From positions 37,173,165-37,237,164 of the forward strand of contig CM044868.1 of the NCBI GenBank assembly GCA_024500155.1: a stretch of DNA of 64,000 bases. Reading direction: 5' to 3'. This DNA is from Chenopodium formosanum. Lineage: Eukaryota > Streptophyta > Magnoliopsida > Caryophyllales > Amaranthaceae. Positions within the stretch are counted from its first letter, which is position 1. Each line of letters begins with the position of its first letter. Below the pieces are notes generated by a model. The model had not been told where the DNA came from and made no database searches. It was given only the letters and a program-made list of their open reading frames with translations. Both the position numbers and the translations under genes were made by a program. This document shows, piece by piece, positions 23,678-34,999 of this stretch.

Positions 23678-25559
23678 TGTAGGGAATATTTCAAGCGTTA
23701 ACCCCCAGCTTGAACCCCGTTGTGATCATACACTCAAGTACGGTGGCGTCCCAAGGGAAAGAAGATAGAGCAAAAGAGTCGCCAACAAGTTTTTTAGGAA
23801 CTTGTAAACTGTTCACGAGGTGAAGGTTACACCCCTTAACGATCCAAGAGATCGTCAACTCCAATAGGTCTTGAACCATGACTGGTAGTTCGGGGATGAA
23901 GGTACAAATCCAACCTAAAAGAGATTGAACCTGCCCTAATAATAGGCCTCTACTTTATTTTGATCATATTCATGTGTGCTTTCTGACTAACATACAATCA
24001 ATAGGATTAACCCTAAACCTATTTATCTATGTTGGTTGAATTTAATGCACAAATAAACTATTATTGGCGATCACTTGAACTATAATCAAATTAACCCTAA
24101 ACAAAATTATTAATTATCTTGCTAAGCGTGATTATAAGTACCAATTCCCTTTAAACATGCATAAAAGGCGTGATCAAGCAATAACAATAAATATAATCAA
24201 GCAACATAATAAATTAAAATAATAATTAAAATAATCATAATCATAAATTATAACAATTACAATCATAATTAACATAATCATATTAAAGCATAATAACAAT
24301 AGCAAGATCCTAGGCATGATACTAACAAGATTAATAACAAACCCTAGTATGTCACTAAACAATGAAGATCAAATATGTAGCCCTAACATGATACTAACAA
24401 TCATAAATATTAGGAAGAACATAAAAGGCATCATATTTTTAATCATACTTGATATTAAAGATACCCAAGACATACTAGGAACATCAAAACGCCTTAACAT
24501 AACATTAGAAATCATAACAACAACCTAAGCATGATTTCTATGTCATAATAACAATGTAAACAATTAAAGCACTTACTTGGATGCCTCGTACCTCTTTCCA
24601 ATAACAAAATACACACGTTAGTAACTTCAAGGAAAATAATAAACAATAATTAAATTAAATAATTGAAATAAAGATTTGGGACCAAACCCTCAGAAATTAA
24701 ACCTTTCACGTCTAGGGCAAAGGCAACTTTGAATTTGGCTAGGTGTGTCTAGTGCTAATGTATGAGGAATTGTGTTTATAAAAGGCTAGGCTAGAAAGAG
24801 GGAGAGAGAATCAATAATTTCTTGTTGAGAGTTGGTGAATCAAAACAGAGTTTTTAGGAGACTATTTATAGAGAAAATCAGCCAAAAAGATAAAACATCA
24901 AAAACAGAGTTCTGACGCCAAAAGCCAGATTAGCGCCAAACGCTGACCTTAGCGCCAGGCGCTAAGGCTAGCGCCAGGCGCTACAGCTGGCGTTTGGCGC
25001 TGACTAAGAAATTCACGCGTTTTCTGAAAATCATATAGAAATTGCCGTACATGAGGATAAAATCGTATTTTCCTCAAAAAGTTCTTTGATTCTGATTAAA
25101 ACTCTAAAAAGTCAACAAAAGTCAATTTATCAATGCTAATTGAATGAGGAATGAAAAGAACCTTCTAGAAGAATCTAGAAGACTAAAACCATTCCTAATT
25201 GCATTAGGATTGGTAAATCCATATTAGGCCCTCCTTTAGATCATTGGGCCGCATATAAGGCTCAAACCGGGCCCAGTTCAGTAATTTGGCCATAACTTCC
25301 TCAAATTTCACCGGAATTGTGCTTATAATATATCGTTAGCCCCATCCAACTACACTATTATCGGACCCATATCATGGACCAACTAAATTGGATTAGCTGT
25401 TTTCTTAAAATAGATTTTCAAAAACAGAGAGAAGAGAAAAGAAATTAAAACCTTCCGCAACACTAAACTTTCCACACTTCACTTCATTCGATTATGATTC
25501 GAAGTGAAAGGTACTCATCATCGGGTTTGGTTTTGGAGAGACACAAATGGGTGTCTACA
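23678..25559 (-). repeat. 3' LTR of the outer gag-only element
   Basis: TGTAGGGAATATT...GGGTGTCTACA, 1882 bp. TATA box TATAAATA on the minus strand at 24863-24870. It retains about 400 bp missing from its 5' partner. Confidence 0.92.
24913..25008. repeat. GC-rich palindrome cluster TAGCGCCAGGCGCTA
   Basis: Contains TAGCGCCAGGCGCTA (perfect 7-bp arms around A) twice in succession, plus GCGCCAAACGCTG and TGGCGTTTGGCGC. It lies just upstream (element sense) of the TATA box. The matching cluster in the other LTR is at 41158-41266, where one unit is added. Confidence 0.75.
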
Positions 25560-25574
25560 GAAGCCCCCAATTTG
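25560..25574 (-). promoter_or_regulatory. Polypurine tract
   Basis: Minus-strand CAAATTGGGGGCTTC abutting the 3' LTR start. Confidence 0.85.
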
Positions 25575-26219
25575 ACTGAGTTTGGAGAAACGCGAGTTTC
25601 GAAAACAAAAGTCAAAGTATCGATAGGGACGGAGAATGATTCAGAACGTTCTGCGACCCTAAATCACTCTTGCAACGTCGATACCTGCAAACTAGCGTTA
25701 GTTAAACAGGATAAAAGAGTTAAGAAACGCGTATCTTGCACTGTCGAGCTCACGTCTCTAAAAGTAACCGATTTGTTCCCGCTTTACTATTTTGATGACC
25801 TCCTGCCAAGAGAATGCCATCCCGCTTGAAATCCGCTACGCTTGTAACTACTTCCAATATAGAAGATTGCATCGCTTGAAATGACCTTCTTCCACTTTGT
25901 GACCATTTTCCACGTCTAAGGGAACATGATCGAAGACAACTTCGCTTGAAATCACCTTCAGTTGTTTTTTAACAACTTTCCACAATCTAGGGAACGTTGT
26001 CGAAGATATCTCCGCTTGAAGCTATCCTCATTTGTTGCGATAATTTTCCAAAGTAAATTACCGAAGATCTCCGCTTGTCGATCTTTAAAAGTTCGCTTGA
26101 ACTTTGCTTCCGTTATGCCTGTACGTCGGCGCTTTGCTGCTTGTGAACCAGTATGTCGGTGCTTTTGATGTGATGACAATCCTCTTTTCTTTGGGAATAG
26201 TATCCAACACAACTCTCTT

Positions 26220-26970
26220 GTATGATATATTACAATCCGACTTAGGGAAATTTGTCAATGCTTCGTAACAATCCATACTTGGAAATGTTGCTACGATGAA
26301 GCGACAATCCGTATCTCGGAAAATTTGTCGAAATCCAATTTTGGGAAAAGTTGCCAATGCTTCGTAACAATCTATCATAAGAATTTTGCTACGATCGACA
26401 ATCCACATCTTGGAATATGACTCTTGAAAGAAATCCACCTTGGAAATTTGCCAACGCTATGCGACCTTTTAGGAAAATATTGCCACAATTGACAATCCGC
26501 ATCGAACATTTGCAAAAAAGAGTTGACCGACTATCCACTTCGGGAAAATTTGCCACTTACTGAAATGAATGACAATCCACGTTGAGGAACCTTTGCCGAA
26601 ATTTATGGTGAATAGAGTCCTAAAACAATCCTTTGGGAAATTTAGCCATAGGGAACTGGGTATATGACAATCAAATCTTGGAAAACTTGCCACTGATGAC
26701 AATCTGAACTTGGAAAAAATTGCCAAATAGAGAAGGAGCACGATAATCCACGCTTGGAAACTTTGCCAGAGATGACAATCCAATCTTGGAAAATTAGTCG
26801 TTGAAGTAGCTGCACGACAATCCATTTTTGGAAAAATTGTCAGTTGGGGATGACAATCCAATTTTTGGAAAAATTGTCGTTTAAGAAGAACACGCGACAA
26901 TACATATTTGGAAATATTGTCGTTTAAGAAGAATACGCGACAATCCGTATTTGGAAATATTGTCGTTTAA
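26220..26970. repeat. 43-bp dyad-containing tandem array (GACAATCC), inner right arm
   Basis: Near 26900 the units are almost identical: GACAATCCGTATTTGGAAAT then ATTGTCGTTTAAG and AAGAA(T/C)(A/G)CGC, about 43 bp. GACAAT and ATTGTC are complementary ends of a 26-bp dyad. Units degrade toward 26220. Confidence 0.85.
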
Positions 26971-27223
26971 GTGCTTGTTTTTAAACCGATACGTTGGTGC
27001 TTGTAATGAGCCAGTGTTTTAGGCGCTTAAGCTAAGTAAGACGATTTTATGTCAGGTCAATCACTTACTATGATTGTAATCGAGCCAACTACTAATCATG
27101 TCAATTTGCTTATAAGGGCTAACTGGCGTACCAAGGAACTCGAAATTGCTGTATGAGGTCGAAATAACCATTTTGAGAGGCTTCGAGCTCTGTCGCTGCT
27201 GAAATATCTATAGTGTCAAGAAT

Positions 27224-27330
27224 TGGCTCTGTCGCCAGACGCTGGGATCTAGAATCAGGCGCTGAACTCTGTTGCTAGACGCCAGATGTTGTTGCCAGAC
27301 GACAGCCTTGTCGTCTGGTGTTGGAGTCGG
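27224..27330. repeat. GC-rich GCGCTG/CGCCAGA cluster in 3' region
   Basis: Repeats of CGCCAGACGC, CAGGCGCTG, AGACGCCAGATG and GTCGTCTGGTG. Equivalent clusters sit at 47335-47410 and 61768-61885. Confidence 0.6.
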
Positions 27331-28632
27331 GTCTTCCCTATTCTGCTCTTGCTGCCGCTGTTGCGTGGTTTTGCTTTAACTTTGGGCTTGGTCATTTCCT
27401 TTCAACCAAATCCGCTCAAATCTTTTCTAAATTAAAGCTCTTCATCTCTAATTTACTAATCCATGTAACTCCTCTTATCTTGGAGGAATCTCCTGTATCA
27501 TATTCGCGGTTTTTTTGAAAAAGTTCCGGGAATGTCCTCACGTGCTGGGATGCACCTGTATTTATATCTTTGACCATAGGAATTTGCTTATTTTTCTTTA
27601 GGGTTGACCTAAGACTTAGTGTTGCTTAACTCAATGACTTGTCGTGACTCAAGGTATGAACTTGAATTGCTGTGATTGACTCGAGGTTGACTCGACTCAA
27701 AGTGTTTGACACATGTGTTAGACTTTAATCAAGGTTATATGACACGACATGACTCAACGTGTGCATTGTATTTTGATCGTGGGACCCAAAAATGCAAAAA
27801 AAAGAAAAAAATTTCCGCCATTTTTGTGGAGGGTACCAACTTTCTCCCGAAAAAGAAAGAAGCGAAGTTTTTGAAGCTGTATGTTGAATGAGCTTAGTCA
27901 AATGTTGTGCAAAGATTAATTCATCCTAGGCTTTCTCAATTGTTGACTTTATGATGAAAATATTTGGGTAACTTAGGCACAGAGGCTAAGCACTTCGTAC
28001 TTTGTGATGCAATGATGAGTGATGAGCGATTTTGACATGACAAGGCATGCTTCAGTGTTATGTTAAGATTTCAAGACAAAGGGTTCCTAAGGGAAAGTAT
28101 ATTTGGTCATGTAACTGTGCGGTGTGTGAAAGTGATACTAAAAGTTAGGCAGCAAAGGCTAAGTGTGTGGGAAAATATTCTTTCAAGAAGAGTCAAATGA
28201 TGGTGACTCTTAGGCTAGGTAAGCTAATGATATAGGGATCAAGCCCCCAAGTCTATCTCTAAATGAATAGGGATGAACACAGGGAATCCCTTGATATGAT
28301 CATGGTGTAAGTGTGTGAATGTGAATATGAATGCATTTTTATTACGGTTGCACCTCGATGTAAGGTTGCCTACGTATCCGTTAGGAATCAGGCCGAACGT
28401 AGCTCTAGCCGAACCTCGCACAAGTGTGTGTATACCTCAAAAAAGGTCTTTTTAAGGTTTGTAACGTGGTTAGGCTAAAGCTTGAAGAAGAAGGGGATAA
28501 AAGGCTCAAGACCCTAGATAAGCCCCCAAGGTGTGTAACTTTGCTCTTGGAATATTTTTATTTTTATGCTTGAGGATTTTAGCTCTTTTTTAGCTCTCTT
28601 TTCTCTTTTGCTTTATCATCTATTTTATTTTT

Positions 28633-28800
28633 ATAAGTGTGGCCAATCCCGATCATGCAGTCTATCACTCACTTGGTATTCATGTTTCTCAGGCACGGTA
28701 CCGAGCACTCGATAAGAGACGCAATCTGAGACGTGTTCATATCAAAGACATGTTCATATCAAAGACATTGGAACACTTGCCCTTTTGTACACTTTTATTT
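28633..28800 (+). other. Conserved antisense-readable block (NPDHAVYHSLGIHVS)
   Basis: The plus-strand frame MANPDHAVYHSLGIHVS then QARYRALDKRRNLRRVHIKD is also found at 48649-48810 and 63172-63330 and, reversed, at about 19055-18905, with mostly conservative changes and one stop in the 63 kb copy. It could be a small antisense ORF or a structured non-coding element. It matches no family I recognise. Confidence 0.4.
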
Positions 28801-29060
28801 ATTTATTTATTTTTTGCTTATTTTTGCTATTTTAATCTTTTGAATTCACTCAAGCCTTTTATAGAATTGCATAAGTCGCACACTGTCCCATCCCAAGGAT
28901 AGGTAGATATGGGTTGAAAAGTGAAAGGTCTATCGTTAGACAAGGCTCAAAGTAGTTTATGAAGAAAGGATTGTAAATTAGAAGGGTGAAAGACAATATG
29001 ATGTGGCTACAAGGGGTGCCTCAAATCATTGGTATATCTTGTGCTTAATTCGACAATGTG

Positions 29061-29098
29061 TTTTTTTTACTCTTTTTTTTTTTTTTTTTTTTTTTTTT
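29061..29098 (+). repeat. Homopolymer T tract
   Basis: T-rich run, poly(A) in element sense, just 3' of gag. Tracts occur at the same relative position at 34653-34701 and 49071-49092. Confidence 0.8.
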
Positions 29099-29288
29099 GC
29101 AATGTAATGAAATGATCATATGCAAGAAAATAAATGCTCATTTTATTAAAGGAAAATAAATAATGATCCTACAAAATTAATCTAAGAGAAAAGAAAGAAT
29201 CTACAAAAATAATCTAAGGGAAGAGAAAGGTGCCTATGCTAGACTTTTTGGAGAAAGGAAAAAATTGAAAAAGAAATAGAAAAAGAGG

Positions 29289-30275
29289 TCATGAAATCTC
29301 GTCGTTGAAGTTCGCCTCTTGTCTTGTGTCGTTTGCTTCGACATCATCCAGTTTTCTCGCTAGCTAGAGGCAATGGGATCTTGTTTGCCTCTATGAGATA
29401 TTGAATGAGATTTTGAAACCTGTAGCATTCGTCAGTAGTATGACCGTGTCCTCGATGGTACTTGCAATAAGAGTTGGGATTTTATCTCGAAGATCGATTT
29501 TCTGGCGTTGGATCCTTGGTAGGGCCAATAGATTTGATTAATCCTCGATCATAGAGAGGATCGAAAGCAGCATCGTAGGTCATTCCAATGGGTGTGAACT
29601 TTCTCCTGGGTTTCCTTTTAGATTCTTGATTGTCCATGGCTAAGACACCATTATGGTCAAAGGTACTAACATTATTACTAGAGTGGGCGTTTTCGAAAGA
29701 AGAAGGATTGTTGTTCTTCTTTCCTTTCCATCCACTGTGGTTACTATTGTTAGTAGCTTTTTGTTTTGCGAGGTCATCTTCGATTTCAATTCCGATGTCA
29801 TAAACGACCTTGAAAGTATTAAGATTGTGTTGATATTTTAAATGCTTCGAATACTTTTCCTGGAGATTCTTGATAAACATCCTCACAGATTCTTTTTCAG
29901 TAGGCACCTCAATCATCTTAGCGGAAGTTTCTCTCCATTTATTAAAGAAAGAAGTAAAGCCTTTATTATCTTTTTGTCTTAGCATCTCAAGTTGTTTATA
30001 ATCGGTTTCAACTTGAATATTGCACTTATACCTATCAATGAAAGCGTTTACTATTGATTCCCTGGTAGAGCTTTCTCTTTGTCAAAGGGGAAGAACTATT
30101 GTAGGCAAACGGTTTCAAGAGATAGAGAAAATATAGAGGGAAACACTTTCTTATCAATACCCTTAGCACTCATAATTGTTTCAAAAGCTCTTAGATGAAA
30201 ATAAGGGTTGTCAGTTGCCTTGAATTTTGGGATGTCGTTGGCATTGAACTTATGCGGAAGAAGTTCTTTATCCAC
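29289..30275 (-). pseudogene. Tat/Ogre-type gag, C-terminal two-thirds (outer element)
   Basis: Continuation of the gag whose N-terminus is at 38501-38818; an element inserted between the two parts. Minus-strand content: VDKELLPHKFNANDIPKF, NPYFHLRAFETIM, SLSLETVCLQ then a stop replacing Trp, then EGFTSFFNKWRET-type core (KGFTSFFNKWRETSAKMIEV), QEKYSKHLKYQHNLN, DIGIEIEDDLAKQKA, GWKGKKNNNP and the zinc knuckle CKYHRGHGHTTDEC (CX2HX4HX4C), ending NFNDEIS at 29289. Damage: TAG for Trp, a frameshift near 30055 and a TAA just before the knuckle (about 29490). The gene stops without a protease, so the Gag-only architecture is original and not a truncation. Confidence 0.88.
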
Positions 30276-32007
30276 TGTAGGCGTCGTTTGAAGTGCGCAT
30301 ACTTAAAAGCATGTGTGAATATGCTTGGCACTCATAGGAAGTGGGAATTGACATATACGATTAGGGACAAAGAAAGTAGGGAGCCGCCAACAAGTTTTTA
30401 AGGAACTTGTAAACCGTTCACGAATTATAAAAAGGAAACCACGATAAGGGACAACGATAGGCAACAACGATTGACCCGTGAAGGTTACACCCCATTCATA
30501 ATCCATGAGATTACTAACTCCATATGGTTCGGAACCATGAAAGGATGATCGGGGATGATGGTACGAAGTGAGTCATGGAGTCACATTTGCCCGTATTGGC
30601 CTCTACTCGATTCTTATAGTGAAAAATGATTCTTGCAATCTCAAAGGCATGCAAATAAAATATTCAATTTTATCCAAACTATTATTAACCTAAATTAGTT
30701 TAATATTAATGCAACACATAATTCTAAAATATTGTGATCACTTGAATTAAACAACAAGATTAAAAAAGAACCTAAACCAGTTGTCCAAATTATCTTATTA
30801 GGCGTGATTTTCAATTACATATTCCCTTTAAACATGCAATATGGTGATCATAATAAAAATAGAATAAACATTAATATTGGAAGCAATTTAATAATAATAG
30901 CATTAGTCAAATCAAATATAAATAAACCTAATCATGATACTAGCAATAAAAATTAAAAAAAGAGTAATTAAGTTATTAGTTACTCACTTTCCGCGTTTCC
31001 TTGAATTGCTAAATCATGAATAAACTATTAGTAACTTCAATAAAAATATAAATCAAATGGAAATCAAATTAAATAAAAAGTAGAGTTGATTTGGTCCAAA
31101 CCCTTAGTTTTTGTTTTTATCATATCTTTTGATCCAAAAATCGGAATAAGATGAATAAGATATCGTTGGAAAGCTCTTGAAGTCTAATTTCTAACCCAAT
31201 TCGAATCAGATTAAAATATTTTGTATAACAAAAGATATGGACGAAATAGTGAGATGGTAATAGTTTTTGGATAGAGTTTGATATTTTATTCATATATTTT
31301 CCGTTATAGCTCGAAATTGATATTATAATATATCATTGGAAAGATAATTTCAAGGTCTATCCAACAATGTAAATTTTGGATAAAAAATAGGAGTCACGAA
31401 AATAATCTGTCTATCTTTGAATGTCTTTCAATTTGGATAGAAATAGGATTTTCAAAGAGAAAAGTTTTATTCAATTTCAAACTATTTAATCTTATCTTTT
31501 CAAAAAGGATAATTAAGATCTTTTAGAAACTTATAGAAGCTTATAATTAAACCTAATTGGTTTAGGAATGGGATTAAATAATTTGGACCCTCCACATGAT
31601 CATTGGGTCGTAGGTAAGGTGGGCTTAGGTTCGGTTTGGGCTCAGTTTAATATTTTGGCCATAACTTATTCGTTATAAATCGGATTTGGGCTTATAAGAT
31701 ATCGTTAGAAAGCTCTTTTCAAGACCCATCCAACAATTCAATCATTGGACCCAGATTATGGACCAAAATAAACTGAAATAAATGTTTTTATAAAAAGGAC
31801 ACGAAATGAATTATATTGGGTTTAAAGGCACGAAAAGAGGAAAATAAGTTATGATTTGGGGAAATGGGATAGGAGTTGGGTTGGTTTATGAAATAGAAAT
31901 ATGGATTTAAGCACTCAAAGATTAAATACTCAACCCAACCAATAATAGCGGTAAAAGGTTGTTCATCATCGGGTTTGGTTTTGGGGAGATATTTTTAGGT
32001 GTCTACA
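30276..32007 (-). repeat. 3' LTR of the nested element (promoter region deleted)
   Basis: TGTAGGCGTCG...GGTGTCTACA, 1732 bp. Compared with the 5' LTR it lacks about 280 bp near 31105, covering the CACGTCTTGG segment and the TATA box. Confidence 0.9.
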
Positions 32008-32022
32008 GAAGCCCCCACTTTG
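32008..32022 (-). promoter_or_regulatory. Polypurine tract
   Basis: Minus-strand CAAAGTGGGGGCTTC directly before the 3' LTR. Confidence 0.88.
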
Positions 32023-32224
32023 ACTGAGTTTGTAGAAACGCCAGTTTCAATAACGATAGTCAAAGTAGTCGATAGGAGACAAAGAATGATTTAAGACGTT
32101 CTGCGATCCTAAATCGTTCTGTATACGCCGATACCTGCAGAAAAATGTTAGTTCTACAGATAAAAGAGTAAAGGGATAGAATACATATCTGGCACCAGTG
32201 TATCGGTGACAAATGAGTTTGGCA

Positions 32225-32520
32225 GCTTCCTATGCTTGAAGGAATCCACCTGATGACGTTTGTTGAAGCGCTTTCCATGCTTGAGGAAAGCCGACAGATG
32301 AGTTTGGTAGCTTTCTAAGCCTGAAGAAACCTACCGGATGACACTTTCCATGCTTGAGGAAAGTCGACATATGATTTTGGCGTTTTTCTATGCTTGAAGA
32401 AATCCACTGATAATGCTTTCCATGCTTGAGGAAAGCTGACAAAGGAATTTGGTGGTTTTCTATGCTTGAAGAAATCCACCAAATAATACTTTCCATGCTT
32501 GAGGAAAGTCGACAGATGAT
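32225..32520. repeat. Hairpin tandem array (CTTTCCATGCTTGAGGAAAG)
   Basis: Roughly eight to nine half-units of 33-40 bp. Four contain CTTTCCATGCTTGAGGAAAG (6-bp complementary arms CTTTCC/GGAAAG, 8-bp loop), alternating with TTTCTATGCTTGAAGAAA-type units whose arms co-vary (TTTCT/AGAAA). The linkers share CCAC(C)TGAT and CGACAGATGA words. Confidence 0.8.
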
Positions 32521-32571
32521 GAGATTGCAAGTCTCTATGTATCGAGAACCTTGCCTCATGAAATGATGGTG

Positions 32572-32893
32572 GTTCGATTATCCCCGAACGTGGGCTGTAG
32601 ATGGTTCGCTTGTCCCCGAACGTGGGTTGTAGATGGTCCGCTTGTCCCCGAACGTGGGCTGTAGATGGTCCGCTTGTCCTCGGACGTGGGCTGTAGATGG
32701 TCCGCTTGCCCCGGACGTGGGCTGTAGATGGTCCGCTTGACTTCGGATGTGGGCTGTAGATGGTCCGCTTGTCCCCGAACGTGGGCTGTAGATGTTGATC
32801 CGCTTGTCCCAGACGTGGGCTGTAGATGGTCCGCTTGTCCCCGGACGTGGGTTGTAGTTGATTCGCTTGTCCCAGAACGTGGGCTGTAGATGA
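32572..32893. repeat. 32-bp tandem array
   Basis: About ten head-to-tail copies of a unit built from GGTCCGCTTGTCCCCGAACG and TGGGCTGTAGAT, 31-34 bp each. There are no spacers, so it is not a CRISPR. Because 32 is not a multiple of 3, the minus strand stays open in all three frames here (ORFs ending in S/T/G/H/Q-rich 32-residue periods). I treat those ORFs as by-products. Confidence 0.92.
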
Positions 32894-33997
32894 GACCTGC
32901 AAAAATAAATTTGCCAATGGACTCGTATATATTGTGCTTGACTTGACCACTGACTTGACCAAGTTTGACTAGATGTGATATGACATGTGTATGACTTGTG
33001 AGTATGTGTGTGTATATGTGTGTGTGCTGACACAATAAATACGAGTGGAGGGTATCGACTTTCTCCCGAAAAAGAAAGATGTGAAAAACTGTGTGCCACA
33101 ATATAAAAACCTAATCATGAACAAAAATTTTCTGTCATTTTTGTCATGAGTGGAGGGTATCGACTTTCTCCTGAAAAAGAAAGATGTGAAAACTGAACTT
33201 TTATTTTCGAGCTTCCCTCGATGAGAAAATTTTGAAAAAGTTTTTTTAAACTTCTCCAAAAGAAAAGACGCAAAAAAAGGAAAGAAGTTTTGAACTTCCT
33301 CGTTGAGCAAGACAAAATGAATCGTATGGATTGAATTGCTTTTCTTGAAAGTAATGTATGCATTATGCATGTCCTTAGGCTAGGAAGCTAAGGACAATTA
33401 AATCATGTGACACGATAGATGAATGAACTTAAGTCATGGAGCTAAGCATCATATATTGTGTAAAGAAACGATCTTAAATTTCACTTAGGTATGGAAGCTA
33501 AGCACGCATATAGATGAAATGATTATTGCATAATGAACGTTGCTTAGATCAAGGAGCTAAGCACGATATGCTTTGTATGATTAAAAATCATTGATATATA
33601 AATGTTTCTCATCACATTATGCGATGCATGAAACAATGAATATAGCTCAGGTCAGGAAACTAAGCAAGTATACAACGTTTCTTCTAATAAATGTTGTCTT
33701 TAAATATGATGAAACATGCACAGTGTTGAAACAAGATTTCATGATAAAGGGCTCTTAAAAGGAAGTATGATGATATGGATATGGATCTGTGACTGAAGTG
33801 TGTGAATGTGATACTAAGGTTGCCTGCAAGGGTTATGGTGAAGGAATTATATATGAGAAGAGTCAAAGATGATGACTCTTTAAGTTGAGTAGGCTAAATG
33901 ATGTGGGTTCAAGCCCCCAAGTCTAGCTCTAGATGGGTAAGGGTAAGCATTGGATATTCTTTGACTTAATCATGCATGAATATGAATATTGAATGTG

Positions 33998-34072
33998 GCC
34001 GCACCTCGATGTGAGGTTGCCTACGTATCCGTTAGGAATCAGGCCGAACGTAGCTCTAACCGAACTTTGCAC
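33998..34072 (-). other. Conserved 3'-region block (GGATACGTAGGCAACC)
   Basis: In element sense: GTTAGAGCTACGTTCGGCCT then GATTCCTAACGGATACGTAG then GCAACCTCACATCGAGGTGC. It is present in all six 3' regions in the window (14831, 19284, 28345, 33998, 48355, 62890) with few changes, unlike the flanking sequence. It is probably a functional RNA or DNA element of Tat-type retrotransposons. Confidence 0.65.
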
Positions 34073-34652
34073 AAGTGTGTGTACACCTCAAAGAGGTCTT
34101 TCAAGGGTTGTAATGTGGTTAAGCTGAAGGTTTAAGGAAGAAAGGGGTAAAAGGCTCAAGACTTGAGAGAAGCCCCCAAGATATGAAATTATGTATTAGA
34201 CTTTGCAAGTTTTATTTTTCATATATTTTTTTCTTTAATTTTTTTTTTTCATTTTTTTGAATCAATGTAGGCAATCTCAGATTATGCGGTCCATCACTCA
34301 CTTATCATTCATGTTTTCAGGAACGGTACCAAGCACTCGATGAAAGACGCAATTTTAGACGTGTTCATATCAATGACATTGGAACACTTGCCTTTAGACA
34401 TTGTTTTATTGTTGCTTTACTTCTTTTTTTTTTTTTTTTTTTTTCTTTTTCTTTTTGAATGTTATACAATTACACATCTTCCAATCCCAGGGTTAAGTGA
34501 ATGTGGGTTGAAGAAATGAAGGTCAAACGTTAGACGAGACTCAAAATGATTGATGAAGAAATGAATATGTGATTGAACGGTTAACAGGGAATGATAGGGT
34601 TGCAAAGGTGCCTCAAATCATTGGTGTACCTTGTGTTTAGTTCGGTAATTGA

Positions 34653-34661
34653 TTTTTTTTT

Positions 34662-34701
<40 letters not shown>
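34653..34701 (+). repeat. Long T tract
   Basis: About 49 bp of T with a single C, poly(A) in element sense. A second T-run lies at 34427-34457. Confidence 0.9.
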
Positions 34702-34702
<1 letters not shown>

Positions 34703-34999
34703 GCGAATGAATTCGATGATCGATTGCAAAGGAAAGGAATGCTCATTGATGGAAAAGGTAAGAAATATGACACATAGATAGTACACATGGATAACGGGCG
34801 CCTATGCTAGACTTATTACGGGAGAGGGTTGAAACAAAAGAAAAAAAAAACATGAAATCTTGTATGGAAACCTGTCTTGTGCTTTGTCTTCGTGGTTGCT
34901 TATGAATTACTTGTTACCGCTAGGGTGGACAAGAAATTTGTTGTTGTTGATGCTTTGATTAGAAGAAAAGAAGGAAGGAATGACGTTCCCCTTTAATCT

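Larger units (their letters stand above)
25575..29288 (-). mobile_element. 3' internal region of the outer element
   Basis: No gene. Contains the GACAATCC array (26220-26970), a GC-rich cluster (27224-27330), the GTTGCCTACGTATCC block (28345-28420), a conserved plus-strand block read as NPDHAVYHSLGIHVSQARY (28633-28800) and a T-run (29061-29098). The same order is found in the other elements. Confidence 0.8.

Noticed and set aside
26085..26900. ORFs of 117-143 codons rich in DCR/FPK
   Set aside because: They cross the 43-bp GACAATCC array. The residues follow the repeat, not a protein family.
32572..32893. CRISPR-like direct repeats
   Set aside because: Units are head-to-tail with no unique spacers, in a plant LTR element.
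32315..33101. Long minus-strand ORFs of 173-215 codons
   Set aside because: Open only because they cross the 32-bp array. The same peptide appears in all three frames.
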